DNA of 64,000 nt from JALZDI01 sp965653225 (GTDB lineage: Bacteria > Actinomycetota > Actinomycetes > Propionibacteriales > Nocardioidaceae). The notes below the pieces were generated by a model. That model saw only the letters and a list, made by a program, of their open reading frames with translations, made no database searches and was not told the origin of the DNA. Location of the stretch: assembly GCA_965653225.1 (NCBI GenBank), contig CBFGZI010000002.1, positions 10,211 to 74,210 of the forward strand, given 5' to 3'. This document shows positions 1 to 8,786 of the stretch, in pieces. Numbering within the stretch: position 1 is the stretch's first letter; every line of letters starts with the position of its first letter. The position numbers were made by a program, and so were the translations under genes.

Positions 1-1413
1 GAGTCCACCGCACATGAAGAACGCCTGCTCGGCCACGTGGTCGTAGTCGCCGTCGCAGATCTTGGTGAACGCCTCGACGGTGTCCTTCAGCGGAACGGTC
101 GAACCCTCGATGCCGGTGAACTGCTTGGCCACGTAGGTGTTCTGCGAGAGGAACCGCTGGATGCGGCGCGCCCGCTGCACGATGACCTTGTCCTCCTCGG
201 AGAGCTCGTCGACACCGAGGATCGCGATGATGTCCTGGAGCTCCTTGTTGCGCTGCAGGATCCCCTTGACCCGGGTCGCCGTGTCGTAGTGGTCCTGAGA
301 GATGTAGCGCGGGTCGAGGATCCGCGACGTCGAGGTCAGCGGGTCGACGGCCGGGTAGATGCCCAGCGACGCGATCTCACGCGACAGCTCGGTGGTCGCG
401 TCGAGGTGCGCGAACGTGGTGGCCGGCGCGGGGTCGGTGTAGTCGTCGGCGGGCACGTAGATCGCCTGCATCGACGTGATGGAGTGACCACGCGTGGAGG
501 TGATGCGCTCCTGCAGCACGCCCATCTCGTCGGCGAGGTTGGGCTGGTAGCCCACCGCCGAGGGCATGCGGCCCAGCAGCGTCGAGACCTCCGAGCCGGC
601 CTGGGTGAACCGGAAGATGTTGTCGATGAACAGCAGCACGTCCTGGTTCTGCACGTCGCGGAAGTACTCCGCCATCGTCAGGCCGGCCAGGGCGACCCGC
701 AGCCGGGTGCCCGGGGGCTCGTCCATCTGCCCGAACACCAGCGCGGTCTGCCCGATCACCTCGGACTCGGTCATCTCGGTGATCAGGTCGTTTCCCTCGC
801 GGGTGCGCTCGCCGACGCCGGCGAACACCGAGACACCCTCGTGGTCGCGGGCGACACGCGCGATCATCTCCTGGATCAGCACGGTCTTGCCGACCCCGGC
901 GCCGCCGAACAGGCCGATCTTGCCGCCGAGCACGTACGGCGTGAGCAGGTCGATGACCTTGATGCCGGTGTGGAACATCTCCGTCTTGGCCTCGAGCTGG
1001 TCGAAGGCCGGCGCCTTACGGTGGATGGGCCAGCGCTCGTTGACCTCGAGCTTCTCGCCCTCCTCGAGGTTGAGGCACTCGCCGATCGTGTTGAACACGT
1101 GGCCCTTGGTCACGTCGCCCACCGGAACGCTGATCGCCTCGCCGGTGTCGGTGACCGTGGCGCCGCGCACCAGGCCGTCGGTGGGCTGCATGGAGATCGC
1201 GCGGACCATGCCCTCACCGATGTGCTGGGCGACCTCGAGCGTCAGGGTCTTCTTCTCCCCGGCCAGGTCGAGCTCGACGTGCAGCGCGTTGTAGATGTCG
1301 GGCATCGAGTCGATCGCGAACTCCACGTCGACGACGGGGCCGATGACCCGCGCGATGCGACCGACCGAGCCGGCGCCCTCCTGGGCCTCACGCTGTTCGA
1401 TGGTGGCAGTCAT
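1..1413 (-). CDS. atpD: F1Fo ATP synthase subunit beta, C-terminus cut by window edge
   Basis: Catalytic subunit of the F1 head, which makes ATP from ADP and phosphate at the inner face of the membrane. 471 codons are visible from an ATG and the frame is still open at the left edge; family members run to about 480 residues, so only the last few are missing. The Walker A motif GGAGVGKT lies at residues 170-177 and the GERTREGNDL segment with the catalytic glutamate near 202. The gene starts 5 bases after the atpG stop, so the two are co-transcribed. atpC (epsilon) would be expected just outside the window. Confidence 0.98.
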   Translation of the reverse strand, partial: MTATIEQREAQEGAGSVGRIARVIGPVVDVEFAIDSMPDIYNALHVELDLAGEKKTLTLEVAQHIGEGMVRAISMQPTDGLVRGATVTDTGEAISVPVGDVTKGHVFNTIGECLNLEEGEKLEVNERWPIHRKAPAFDQLEAKTEMFHTGIKVIDLLTPYVLGGKIGLFGGAGVGKTVLIQEMIARVARDHEGVSVFAGVGERTREGNDLITEMTESEVIGQTALVFGQMDEPPGTRLRVALAGLTMAEYFRDVQNQDVLLFIDNIFRFTQAGSEVSTLLGRMPSAVGYQPNLADEMGVLQERITSTRGHSITSMQAIYVPADDYTDPAPATTFAHLDATTELSREIASLGIYPAVDPLTSTSRILDPRYISQDHYDTATRVKGILQRNKELQDIIAILGVDELSEEDKVIVQRARRIQRFLSQNTYVAKQFTGIEGSTVPLKDTVEAFTKICDGDYDHVAEQAFFMCGGL

Positions 1414-1418
1414 ATCTC

Positions 1419-2369
1419 TCACTCACTCCCGGCGTTCGCGTCGGCCAGGGCGTTCACGCCGCCGACGATCTCGCTGATTTCCTGGGTAATGCCGGCCTGG
1501 CGGGCCTGGTTGGCGATTCGGGTGTACTTCCTGATGAGCTCTTCGGCGTTGTCGGTGGCCGACTTCATCGCGCGCTGGCGGGCGGCCAGCTCGGACGCGG
1601 CCGCCTGCAGCAGCGCGTAGTAGATGCGGCTCGTGACGTAGCGCGGCAGCAGCGCGTCGAGCACCTCCTCCGGGCCGGGCTCGAACTCGTACAGCGGCAG
1701 CACCTCGTTGTCCTCGGGCTCCTCCTCGCGCTCGACGACCTCCAGGGGCAGCAGCCGGACGTCGTTGGGCTCCTGCACCAGCATCGACTTGAAGCGCGTG
1801 TAGACCACGTGCACCTCGTCGACGCCGCCGAGGTCGGCCTGCGACTCCTGGCCCGGTTGGGCCTCGCCCTCGTCGCGCCCGGCCATGAACGCCTCGATCA
1901 GCGCCTCGCCGATGTCGCGGGCGTTGTCGTAGGACGGCTGGTCGGAGAAGCCCACCCAGTCGCGCACCACGGGGCGCCGTCGGAAGGTGAAGTAGGCGAC
2001 GCCCTTGCGGCCGCTGAGGTAGACGTCGACGTCCTTGCCCTCCCCGCGCAGCTTCTCGGTCAGGCGCTCCGCCTGCCGGATCACGCTCGAGGAGTAGGCG
2101 CCGGCGAGTCCCCGGTCGCTGGTCACGATCAGGACCGCCGCCCGCTGGGGGTTCTCCGGCTCGGTCGTGAGCGGGTGGTCGACCGAAGAGTAGGTCGCCA
2201 CCGCCGAGACCGCCCGGGTCAGCTCGCGGGCGTACGGCTCGGCCTCCTGCGCGCGCTGCTGCGCCTTGATGATGCGGGAGGCGGCGATGAGCTCCATCGC
2301 ACGCGTGATCTTCTTGGTCGACTCGACCGAGCGGATCCGCGCGCGGTACTCACGCAGCGAGACAGCCAT
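1419..2369 (-). CDS. atpG: F1Fo ATP synthase subunit gamma
   Basis: Central rotor shaft of F1, linking the c-ring to the alpha3beta3 head. The N-terminal helix carries the family signature around residues 5-30 (RIRSVESTKKITRAMELIAA). At 316 residues it is about 30 longer than the E. coli protein. The extra length includes an acidic, Gln/Gly-rich insertion around residues 164-181, the place where mycobacterial gamma carries a loop that restrains ATP hydrolysis; a matching role here is inferred. It lies 3 bases after atpA and 5 before atpD. Confidence 0.97.
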   Translation of the reverse strand: MAVSLREYRARIRSVESTKKITRAMELIAASRIIKAQQRAQEAEPYARELTRAVSAVATYSSVDHPLTTEPENPQRAAVLIVTSDRGLAGAYSSSVIRQAERLTEKLRGEGKDVDVYLSGRKGVAYFTFRRRPVVRDWVGFSDQPSYDNARDIGEALIEAFMAGRDEGEAQPGQESQADLGGVDEVHVVYTRFKSMLVQEPNDVRLLPLEVVEREEEPEDNEVLPLYEFEPGPEEVLDALLPRYVTSRIYYALLQAAASELAARQRAMKSATDNAEELIRKYTRIANQARQAGITQEISEIVGGVNALADANAGSE

Positions 2370-2372
2370 GGG

Positions 2373-4013
2373 TCAGCTCCGCTTCTGACGGACGATCTGC
2401 TCCTGCTCGACGTCCTCGTCCTCGAGGGCCTCGAACTGCTCGCGCCCGGCCTTGATCGACTTGCCCTCCGAGGTCTCGAACTGGTCGAGGAAGGAGTCGT
2501 AGGCCTGGTCGAGCGCCTCCGCGGTGTCGTCCTCGAACTGCCGGGTCTCGGTGATCGTGTTGAGAACCCCGGAGTGCTCGCGACGGAGGTACTCGAGGAA
2601 CTCGCGCTCGAAGCGCAGCACGTCCTCGGTCGGGACCGGGTCGAGCTTGCCGTACGTGCCGGCCCACAGCGAGACGGTCATCTCGTCGAGGGCGTACGGG
2701 GAGTACTGCGGCTGCCGGAGCAGCGCCATCAGCCGCTGGCCGCGGTCGAGCTGGCGACGGGAGGCTGCGTCGAGGTCGGAGGCGAACATCGCGAACGCCT
2801 CCATCGCGCGGTACTGGGCGAGGTCGACCTTCAGCGAGCCGGTGACCTTCTTCATCGCCTTGGTCATGGCCGCACCGCCGACGCGGGACACCGAGATACC
2901 GACGTCGATCGCCGGTCGCTGGTTGGCCGCGAACAGGTCGGACTGCAGGAAGATCTGGCCGTCGGTGATGGAGATGACGTTGGTCGGGATGTAGGCCGAC
3001 ACGTCGTTGGCCTTGGTCTCCACGATCGGCAGGCCGGTCATCGACCCCGCGCCCATGCCGTCGGACAGCTTGGCGCAGCGCTCCAGCAGCCGGCTGTGCA
3101 GGTAGAACACGTCGCCGGGGTAGGCCTCACGTCCCGGCGGGCGGCGCAGCAGCAGCGAGACCGCACGGTAGGCCTCGGCCTGCTTGGTGAGGTCGTCGAA
3201 GACGATCAGGACGTGCTTGCCGTCGTACATCCAGTGCTGGCCGATGGCCGACCCGGTGTAGGGCGCGAGGTACTTGAAGCCCGCGGAGTCGCTGGCCGGG
3301 GCGGCGACGATCGTCGTGTACTCCAGCGCACCGGACTCCTCCAGCGCGCCCCGGACGCTGGCGATCGTCGAGCCCTTCTGACCGATGCCGACGTAGATGC
3401 AGCGGACCTGCCTGCTCGGGTCGCCGGACTCCCAGAACTCCTTCTGGTTGATGATCGTGTCGATCGCGATCGCGGTCTTGCCGGTGGCGCGGTCGCCGAT
3501 GATCAGCTGGCGCTGGCCGCGGCCGATCGGGGTCATGGCGTCGATCGCCTTGATGCCGGTGGCCATCGGCTCGTTCACGCTCTGCCGCTGCACCACGGTG
3601 GGCGCCTGCAGCTCCAGGGCGCGGCGCTCGGAGGTCTCGATCTCGCCGAGCCCGTCGATGGGCTTGCCCAGCGGATCGACCACCCGGCCGAGGTAGCCGT
3701 CGCCGACCGGCACCGAGAGGATCTCGCCGGTGCGGCGCACGGTCTGGCCCTCCTCGATGCCCTCGAAGTCACCGAGGACGACGACACCGATCTCGCGGGT
3801 GTCGAGGTTGAGCGCGAGGCCCAGGGTGCCGTCCTCGAACTCCAGCAGCTCGTTGGCCATGGCCGAGGGCAGTCCACTCACCCGCGCGATGCCGTCGCCG
3901 GCCTCGGAGACGGTGCCGACCTCCTCGCGGCTGGCCGTCTCCGGCTGGTACTCGGACACGAAGCGCTGAAGGGCGTCCCGGATCTCCTCGGGGCGGATCG
4001 AAAGCTCCGTCAT
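2373..4013 (-). CDS. atpA: F1Fo ATP synthase subunit alpha
   Basis: Non-catalytic nucleotide-binding subunit of the F1 head. The Walker A motif GDRATGKT is at residues 173-180. The protein is 546 residues against about 513 in E. coli. The extra part is a charged C-terminal tail from roughly residue 514, rich in Glu, Asp, Gln and Lys. Mycobacterial alpha subunits have a comparable tail that suppresses ATP hydrolysis, so this enzyme may also be tuned for synthesis (inference). It sits between atpH and atpG in the standard atp order, 84 bases after the atpH stop. Confidence 0.98.
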   Translation of the reverse strand: MTELSIRPEEIRDALQRFVSEYQPETASREEVGTVSEAGDGIARVSGLPSAMANELLEFEDGTLGLALNLDTREIGVVVLGDFEGIEEGQTVRRTGEILSVPVGDGYLGRVVDPLGKPIDGLGEIETSERRALELQAPTVVQRQSVNEPMATGIKAIDAMTPIGRGQRQLIIGDRATGKTAIAIDTIINQKEFWESGDPSRQVRCIYVGIGQKGSTIASVRGALEESGALEYTTIVAAPASDSAGFKYLAPYTGSAIGQHWMYDGKHVLIVFDDLTKQAEAYRAVSLLLRRPPGREAYPGDVFYLHSRLLERCAKLSDGMGAGSMTGLPIVETKANDVSAYIPTNVISITDGQIFLQSDLFAANQRPAIDVGISVSRVGGAAMTKAMKKVTGSLKVDLAQYRAMEAFAMFASDLDAASRRQLDRGQRLMALLRQPQYSPYALDEMTVSLWAGTYGKLDPVPTEDVLRFEREFLEYLRREHSGVLNTITETRQFEDDTAEALDQAYDSFLDQFETSEGKSIKAGREQFEALEDEDVEQEQIVRQKRS

Positions 4014-4097
4014 GATGTCTGGTCCTGCTCTCTCTCGTCGAACGTCTGCTGTGGCTTCATGCGGATCGCACTGGTCGTCGGCGGCCTCGCGGTGCGC

Positions 4098-4904
4098 CTA
4101 CCCGGCCAGGCGGCGCCTTGCCTCGTCGAGCCTGGTGGCCACGGTCCCGTCGATGACCTCGTCACCGATCTCCACCTTGACCCCGCCGATGACGTGCGCG
4201 TCGCGCCGCACGTTGACGTGCACCGGCCGGCCGTACTGCGCCGACAGCACCGACTCCAGCCGCTGGACCTCCGAGCCGTCGAGCTCGTCGGCGACACGGA
4301 CGACGGCCACCAGCCGGTTGCGGTGCTCGGCGGTGATCTTGCGGAACGCCTCCAGCGCCAGGCTGACGGTACGGAACGTGCCGGTGAGCGCCTGCTCGAC
4401 CAGCCGCACCGTCGACGGGGTGGCCTTCCCCTCCAGAAGCGTGCGCACGAGCTCACGCTTGTCCTGGACGGAGCGGGTGCGGTCGGACAACGCGTCGCGA
4501 AGCTCGGGGTTCTCCTCGACCACGCGCCCGAACTCGAACAGCTCGTCCTCGAGCGTGTCGGCGTGCCCCGCGCGCTCGGCGTCCTTCACCACCGCGATCA
4601 CGGCGAGGTGGTCCAGTGCGTCGGCGAGGTCGCGCGTCGCCGACCAGCGCATGCCGACCGCCGACTCCACCAGGTCCATCGACGCCGCGTCGATCTGGTC
4701 CTGCACCAGGCCCCGCAGCACGTCGGCCTTGGCCTTGGCGGCCACCGACACGTCGGTGGCGACCCGGCGCAGCAGCGGAGCCTTCCGGAGCAGGTTGGCC
4801 ACCGCGAAGAGGTCGTCGGCGATCCTGCCGGGGTCGCCCTTGTCGGCACGCTCGACGAGCTCCTCGGTCAGGTTGACCAGGGCGTCGGCGGACGAGCCAC
4901 GCAT
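4098..4904 (-). CDS. atpH: F1Fo ATP synthase subunit delta
   Basis: Stator subunit that joins the b-stalk to the top of F1. At 268 residues it is longer than the 177-residue E. coli protein and close to the roughly 270-residue form known from Streptomyces. The C-terminal end (VEIGDEVIDGTVATRLDEAR) is the conserved OSCP/delta signature. The ATG overlaps the atpF stop by one base, indicating translational coupling. In mycobacteria this subunit is fused to a b-type subunit; here it is a separate gene, which argues against a mycobacterial host. Confidence 0.96.
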   Translation of the reverse strand: MRGSSADALVNLTEELVERADKGDPGRIADDLFAVANLLRKAPLLRRVATDVSVAAKAKADVLRGLVQDQIDAASMDLVESAVGMRWSATRDLADALDHLAVIAVVKDAERAGHADTLEDELFEFGRVVEENPELRDALSDRTRSVQDKRELVRTLLEGKATPSTVRLVEQALTGTFRTVSLALEAFRKITAEHRNRLVAVVRVADELDGSEVQRLESVLSAQYGRPVHVNVRRDAHVIGGVKVEIGDEVIDGTVATRLDEARRRLAG

Positions 4905-5458
4905 CAGCGGGCTCCCCCGGAAACCGGCTGCCGGTTCTCGTCGGACTCGAGGGCCTCGAGGAACCTCTCGACGACGCGGCTCTGGCGCGCCTGGTCCTCG
5001 AGCGACTCACCGACGATGCGCTCGGCCAGCGCGGTGGCCATGGTGCCCACTTCGCTGCGCAGCTGCTGCAACGCCTGCTGGCGCTCGGCGTCGATCTGCG
5101 CGTGCGCGTGCTTGACGATCCGGTCGGACTCCTCGCGGGCCTGCTGGCGCATCTCGGCGATGATGCTTGCGCCCTGCTCGCGGGCCTCCTCCCGGATCCT
5201 CGCCGCCTCGTGCCGCGCCTCCGCGATCTGGGCGCGGAAGCTCTCCTCGGCCTCCTTGGCGTCCGCCTTGGCCTGTTCGAGCTCCCGGAAGTTCTGCCTG
5301 ATCGCGTCCTGCCGGGCGGTCATCGCGCGGTTGATCGGCGGGATGACGTACCGGCCAAGGATGGCAAGCAGGATGAGGAACGCGAACAGCTCGACGAAGA
5401 AGGTCGCGTTGGGGACCAGGAAGTTGCTCTCCATCGGGACAGCAATGAGGCGTGTCAT
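4904..5458 (-). CDS. atpF: F1Fo ATP synthase subunit b
   Basis: Peripheral stalk subunit. One membrane helix near residues 20-42 (FFVELFAFLILLAILGRYVI) is followed by a long charged coiled coil with many Ala, Glu, Arg and Gln residues, the standard architecture. The length of 184 residues is normal for an actinobacterial b subunit. It lies 40 bases after atpE and is coupled to atpH by a one-base overlap. An internal ATG at residue 9 is an alternative start. Confidence 0.96.
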   Translation of the reverse strand: MTRLIAVPMESNFLVPNATFFVELFAFLILLAILGRYVIPPINRAMTARQDAIRQNFRELEQAKADAKEAEESFRAQIAEARHEAARIREEAREQGASIIAEMRQQAREESDRIVKHAHAQIDAERQQALQQLRSEVGTMATALAERIVGESLEDQARQSRVVERFLEALESDENRQPVSGGAR

Positions 5459-5498
5459 CGGACCTTTCCTTTGCTCCTGATGTCCGTTACTGCTTGGG

Positions 5499-5765
5499 TC
5501 AGGCGCCGAGCACGAAGACGAACAGCGCCATGAACGCCAGGTTGATGAAGAACATCGCCTCCACCAGACCGACGGTCAAGAAGAAGATGGTCTGCAGCCG
5601 CCCCTGCGCCTCAGGCTGGCGGGCCACACCCTGGATGTAGGACGAGCCGGCCAGGCCGTCACCCACACCGGCGCCGATGGCGCCACCGGCGAGGGCCACG
5701 CCGCCGCCGATGAAGGCGCCGGCGGTGGTGATGGCCGAGTCCAAAGCTGCCTGTGCGTCTGCCAT
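5499..5765 (-). CDS. atpE: F1Fo ATP synthase subunit c
   Basis: Proteolipid of the rotating c-ring. The 88 residues form two membrane helices: a glycine-rich first helix (GGGVALAGGAIGAGVG), the polar loop with RQP at residues 49-51, and a second helix with the proton-carrying glutamate at position 69 (GLVEAMFF). A proton rather than a sodium enzyme is likely, because the usual Na+ ligand pattern is not evident. It lies between atpB and atpF, with about 100 bases on the atpB side. Confidence 0.97.
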   Translation of the reverse strand: MADAQAALDSAITTAGAFIGGGVALAGGAIGAGVGDGLAGSSYIQGVARQPEAQGRLQTIFFLTVGLVEAMFFINLAFMALFVFVLGA

Positions 5766-5864
5766 GTCTCTCCTTTGATCAGCGCCGGGTGCGGCGCGTG
5801 TTCCTACGTCTTGCTCGCGGTTGCTGTGGTCGGTCGGTCAGTCGTTTGTCGTTGGCCTGTCGGA

Positions 5865-6725
5865 TCACACCGCTGCCGGTGCTGCCTGCTGGTCCTGCTT
5901 CTCGCGCCCGCTCTCCGGCTCGCGGGCCTCCTCCCCTGCCTTGGGCTTCTCCTCCTCGCCGTGCTCGTCGTGCTCACCCTGCTTGCCTCCGGCCATCGCG
6001 AAGTAGATGACGGTCAGCAGCGCGAAGATGAAGGCCTGGATCAGGCCGATGAACATGTCGAACAGCTTCCAGATCACGTCGGCGAGCGGCATGCCGAAGT
6101 ACCACGGGATCAGCGCGATCAGGCTCAGCATGATCCCGCCGGCGAAGATGTTGCCGAAGAGCCGCAGCGCCAGCGTGACCGGCCGGATCAGCTCCTGGAG
6201 GATCTCCAGCGGCAACATCCACGGGTAGGGCTCCATCATGTGCGCGAAGTAGCCCTTCACGCCCTTCTGCTGGATGCCGTAGGCCCAGACGCTGATGATC
6301 GTGACCGCGGCCAGCGCGTAGGTCAGGTTGGTGTCGGCCGTAGGGGCCGGCAGCAGGTGACCGGTCTGGTTGTTCCACTCGCTCGGGATGAGCTCGAGCC
6401 AGTTGGCGAACAGGATGAAGAAGAACAGCGCGATGGCCAGCGGCGCCGCCAGCGGGTGCACCCGGCCGAGGTTGTCCTCGACCTGGGAGTTGACCTCGTT
6501 GACCACGGTCTCCCACAGCAGCTGCATCTTGCTCGGGACGTGGTCCTCGGTGTCCTTGGTCAGGTAGTTCTTCGCGATCAGCCCGAGCACCACGACGAGG
6601 GTGCCGGCCACGAAGGTGGCCCAGATGGTGTCCAGGTTGAACGTCATCCCGAACAGGTGCGCCTCGACGTGCTCGCCGATCTCGATCGAACCCGACGACT
6701 GGGAGGACAGCAACAGCCCCCTCAT
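5865..6725 (-). CDS. atpB: F1Fo ATP synthase subunit a
   Basis: Proton-channel subunit of Fo. The protein is 286 residues with several membrane helices. The essential arginine is R188 in the segment RPVTLALRLFGN, and the following FAGGIML is also typical of the family. The C-terminal 35 residues form a highly charged Glu/Lys-rich cytoplasmic tail, longer than in E. coli. The start codon overlaps the stop of the upstream atpI-like gene by four bases (ATGA), so the small membrane protein and subunit a are translated together. Confidence 0.96.
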   Translation of the reverse strand: MRGLLLSSQSSGSIEIGEHVEAHLFGMTFNLDTIWATFVAGTLVVVLGLIAKNYLTKDTEDHVPSKMQLLWETVVNEVNSQVEDNLGRVHPLAAPLAIALFFFILFANWLELIPSEWNNQTGHLLPAPTADTNLTYALAAVTIISVWAYGIQQKGVKGYFAHMMEPYPWMLPLEILQELIRPVTLALRLFGNIFAGGIMLSLIALIPWYFGMPLADVIWKLFDMFIGLIQAFIFALLTVIYFAMAGGKQGEHDEHGEEEKPKAGEEAREPESGREKQDQQAAPAAV

Positions 6726-7165
6726 GACTTCTTCAGCTCCTTCAGCAACGGTAGCCCGGTCATCACCAGGGCTACGAGACGGAAGACGGCCAGCCCGAGC
6801 AGCAGGCCGATGCCGTCGGGCCAGAACGCGGCCGCGACGCTGACCGCGACGACGGTCAGGATGACCAGGCGGACCATCGTCGACGCGACCATCTTGTGGC
6901 GGCTGGGCTCCTCACCCGAGGTGATCACCTTCAGCAGCCAGTACTCGGTGGCCAGGTGGTTGGCCAGGCCGAGCACGATGCCGCCCGCGACACACGTGGC
7001 GATCACCCACTCACCGAGTGGGCCGGCGACCCAGTACGTCGCCGCGATGAGGATCGCGGCGAGCAGGAACGCCTTGCGCTGGTCGCGGAGGACCTTGAGA
7101 AGGGAGGGGCGGCCCGTGGCCTCGAGGTCCTCGGAGGCCACGGCACCCGATACCTGGTCGGTCAT
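6722..7165 (-). CDS. atpI: AtpI-like small membrane protein of the atp operon
   Basis: A 147-residue protein with about four hydrophobic helices and a hydrophilic N-terminus, just upstream of atpB and overlapping it by four bases. Position, size and topology match the ATP synthase subunit I family, proposed to help c-ring assembly or supply Mg2+. Sequence conservation in that family is weak, so the call rests mainly on context. It starts 6 bases after the stop of the AtpZ-like gene, making a two-gene lead-in to the operon. Confidence 0.75.
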   Translation of the reverse strand: MTDQVSGAVASEDLEATGRPSLLKVLRDQRKAFLLAAILIAATYWVAGPLGEWVIATCVAGGIVLGLANHLATEYWLLKVITSGEEPSRHKMVASTMVRLVILTVVAVSVAAAFWPDGIGLLLGLAVFRLVALVMTGLPLLKELKKS

Positions 7166-7171
7166 GGGCGC

Positions 7172-7390
7172 TCAGCCCCGTAGTGCGTCGCGAACCTTGA
7201 GCCAGAAAGCGACGGCGCCGACGACGATGCCGGCGAAGACTCCCAGGATGCTGAAGACCCCGTCAGTGCCCAGCACGTTGTCGAGCACGAGGCCCAAGAC
7301 GAGCCCGGCGACCACGCTGGCGACAAGAAGTCCCCCCAGACCGATGAGGTCGCGCCCGCGAAGAGCGTTGTTTTCTTCGTCATCGCTCAT
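7172..7390 (-). CDS. atpZ: AtpZ/AtpI family protein
   Basis: A protein of about 72 residues with two hydrophobic helices separated by a short loop. The pattern GLVLGLVLDNVLGTDGVFSI followed by a second glycine-rich helix is typical of AtpZ/AtpI, where a G-x3-D motif sits at the end of the first helix. It is the first gene of the atp operon. I start at the ATG at 7390 (MSDDEENN); an in-frame ATG at 7408 would add six residues. Proposed family roles are assembly of Fo or Mg2+/Ca2+ transport, neither of which can be judged from sequence. Confidence 0.75.
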   Translation of the reverse strand: MSDDEENNALRGRDLIGLGGLLVASVVAGLVLGLVLDNVLGTDGVFSILGVFAGIVVGAVAFWLKVRDALRG

Positions 7391-7592
7391 CACCAGCGCC
7401 ACTTCCATCTACGAACGTGCCGAAGCCGCTCGGACGCCGACTCTGCGCGAGCGACCGATGAGCAGGAAGTCCCGCGACGCTACCACAGCCGCTACCCAGG
7501 CTTGCTGTCGGGGCGAGCTGCGTTGTCGCGGTCGTCATGATGGCGGCCGTCCTTCGTCGTCGAGGGGGTAGGAGCCCCTCGGCTGGTGGTGC

Positions 7593-7610
7593 TTGTGAAA
7601 GTTAGCACAA
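7593..7610. promoter_or_regulatory. CRP/GlxR-like operator upstream of the atp operon
   Basis: TGTGAAAGTTAGCACA inside a TTGTG-N8-CACAA inverted repeat matches the CRP-family consensus TGTGA-N6-TCACA with one mismatch. It lies in the 247-base gap between wecA and atpZ, about 200 bases upstream of the atpZ start. The surrounding sequence is clearly less GC-rich than the genes, as expected for a promoter region. Only binding data would prove it. Confidence 0.45.
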
Positions 7611-7637
7611 ACCCTGTCCCGTAAGAAAATCGGGTCT

Positions 7638-8786
7638 CTACAGCGACGTGCGCTCGCGCGACGGACGCCGTGCACCCGGCAGTCCGAACGTGAGCACCAG
7701 CGCCACCACGATGGCCGCGGCCAGCCCGGCGACGGACTGCCACCCGGTAAACAACGACACCACAACAGCACCCAGTGCGACAAGGCTGGCCCACAGGTAC
7801 ATCAGCAGAACGGCGCGCACATGCGAGTGCCCGATCTCCAGTAGCCGGTGGTGCAGGTGCTGCTTGTCGGGGGAGAAGGGCGAGCGGCCGGCGCGGGTGC
7901 GGCGCACGACGGCGAGACCCATGTCGAGGAACGGCACGACCAGGATCGCGATCGGCAGCACCAGCGGCAGCAGCGCCGGGACCACGCTGGCCGAGGAGCC
8001 GCCGATCCCCTGGTTCAGCGTGGTGACGTCGTACTGGCCGGTGAACGTGATCGCCGCGCAGGCCAGCACGAAGCCGATCAGCAGCGCGCCCGAGTCCCCC
8101 ATGAACATGCGGGCGGGATAGAAGTTGTGCGGCAGCAGGCCGAGGCAGGCCCCGATCAGCGCGGCGGTGAGCAGCGCGGCGGGTGAGCTGCGCTCGAGGT
8201 TGTTGGCCGCGACGATGAGGTAGGCGTAGCCGAAGAACGCGACCGCGCCGATGCCCACGACTCCTGCGGCGAGGCCGTCGAGCCCGTCGACGAAGTTGAC
8301 CGCGTTCACCGTGCCGACGATGACGACCAGGGTGAGCAGCGCAGCCTGCGAGCCCTCCAGCACGAACGGCGTCGCACCCGAGGCACCCGGTATCGGCAGC
8401 CAGTAGAACTGCACGCCGCCGATCACCACGACGCCGGCTGCCACCACCTCCCCCGCCAGCTTGGTGATCGCGTCGAGCTCGAAGACGTCGTCGACCACCC
8501 CGACCATGCACACGATGGCACCGCCGAGCAGGACGACGCCCACGTCGCCGAACATCTGGTCGGTGCCGTCGCCGCCCAGGAACGGCAGGCTCTTGGCGAC
8601 CAGCACGGACGCGGCCAGGCCGCCGAGCATCGCCACGCCGCCGAAGTACGGGATGGGGATCGCGTGCACGTCGCGGTCACGCACCTGCGCCACGGCGCCG
8701 AGGCGTACGGCCAGCTCGCGGGCCAGCGAGCACAGCAGGTACGTCGCCGCCGCAGCGACCAGGATGACCAGGACGTACTCGCGCAT
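7638..8786 (-). CDS. wecA: MraY/WecA-family polyprenyl-phosphate GlcNAc-1-phosphate transferase
   Basis: Integral membrane enzyme that moves GlcNAc-1-phosphate from UDP-GlcNAc to decaprenyl phosphate, the first step of arabinogalactan linker or other glycopolymer assembly. The 382 residues are almost entirely hydrophobic helices. Diagnostic motifs are the DD pair at residues 99-100 (GVVDD), NAVNFVDGLDGLAAG at 161-175 and a HLHHRLLEIGHS loop near the C-terminal third. M. tuberculosis rfe (Rv1302) occupies the same place beside the atp operon. The ATG overlaps the Sua5-like gene by one base. Confidence 0.9.
   Translation of the reverse strand: MREYVLVILVAAAATYLLCSLARELAVRLGAVAQVRDRDVHAIPIPYFGGVAMLGGLAASVLVAKSLPFLGGDGTDQMFGDVGVVLLGGAIVCMVGVVDDVFELDAITKLAGEVVAAGVVVIGGVQFYWLPIPGASGATPFVLEGSQAALLTLVVIVGTVNAVNFVDGLDGLAAGVVGIGAVAFFGYAYLIVAANNLERSSPAALLTAALIGACLGLLPHNFYPARMFMGDSGALLIGFVLACAAITFTGQYDVTTLNQGIGGSSASVVPALLPLVLPIAILVVPFLDMGLAVVRRTRAGRSPFSPDKQHLHHRLLEIGHSHVRAVLLMYLWASLVALGAVVVSLFTGWQSVAGLAAAIVVALVLTFGLPGARRPSRERTSL

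Noticed and set aside
37..5480. Long open frames on the plus strand opposite the atp genes (527 and 1223 codons).
   Set aside because: They run antisense to atpD, atpG, atpA, atpH and atpF, which have full motif support. Their Arg/Gly/Asp/Leu-rich translations are what very GC-rich DNA gives in the opposite strand.
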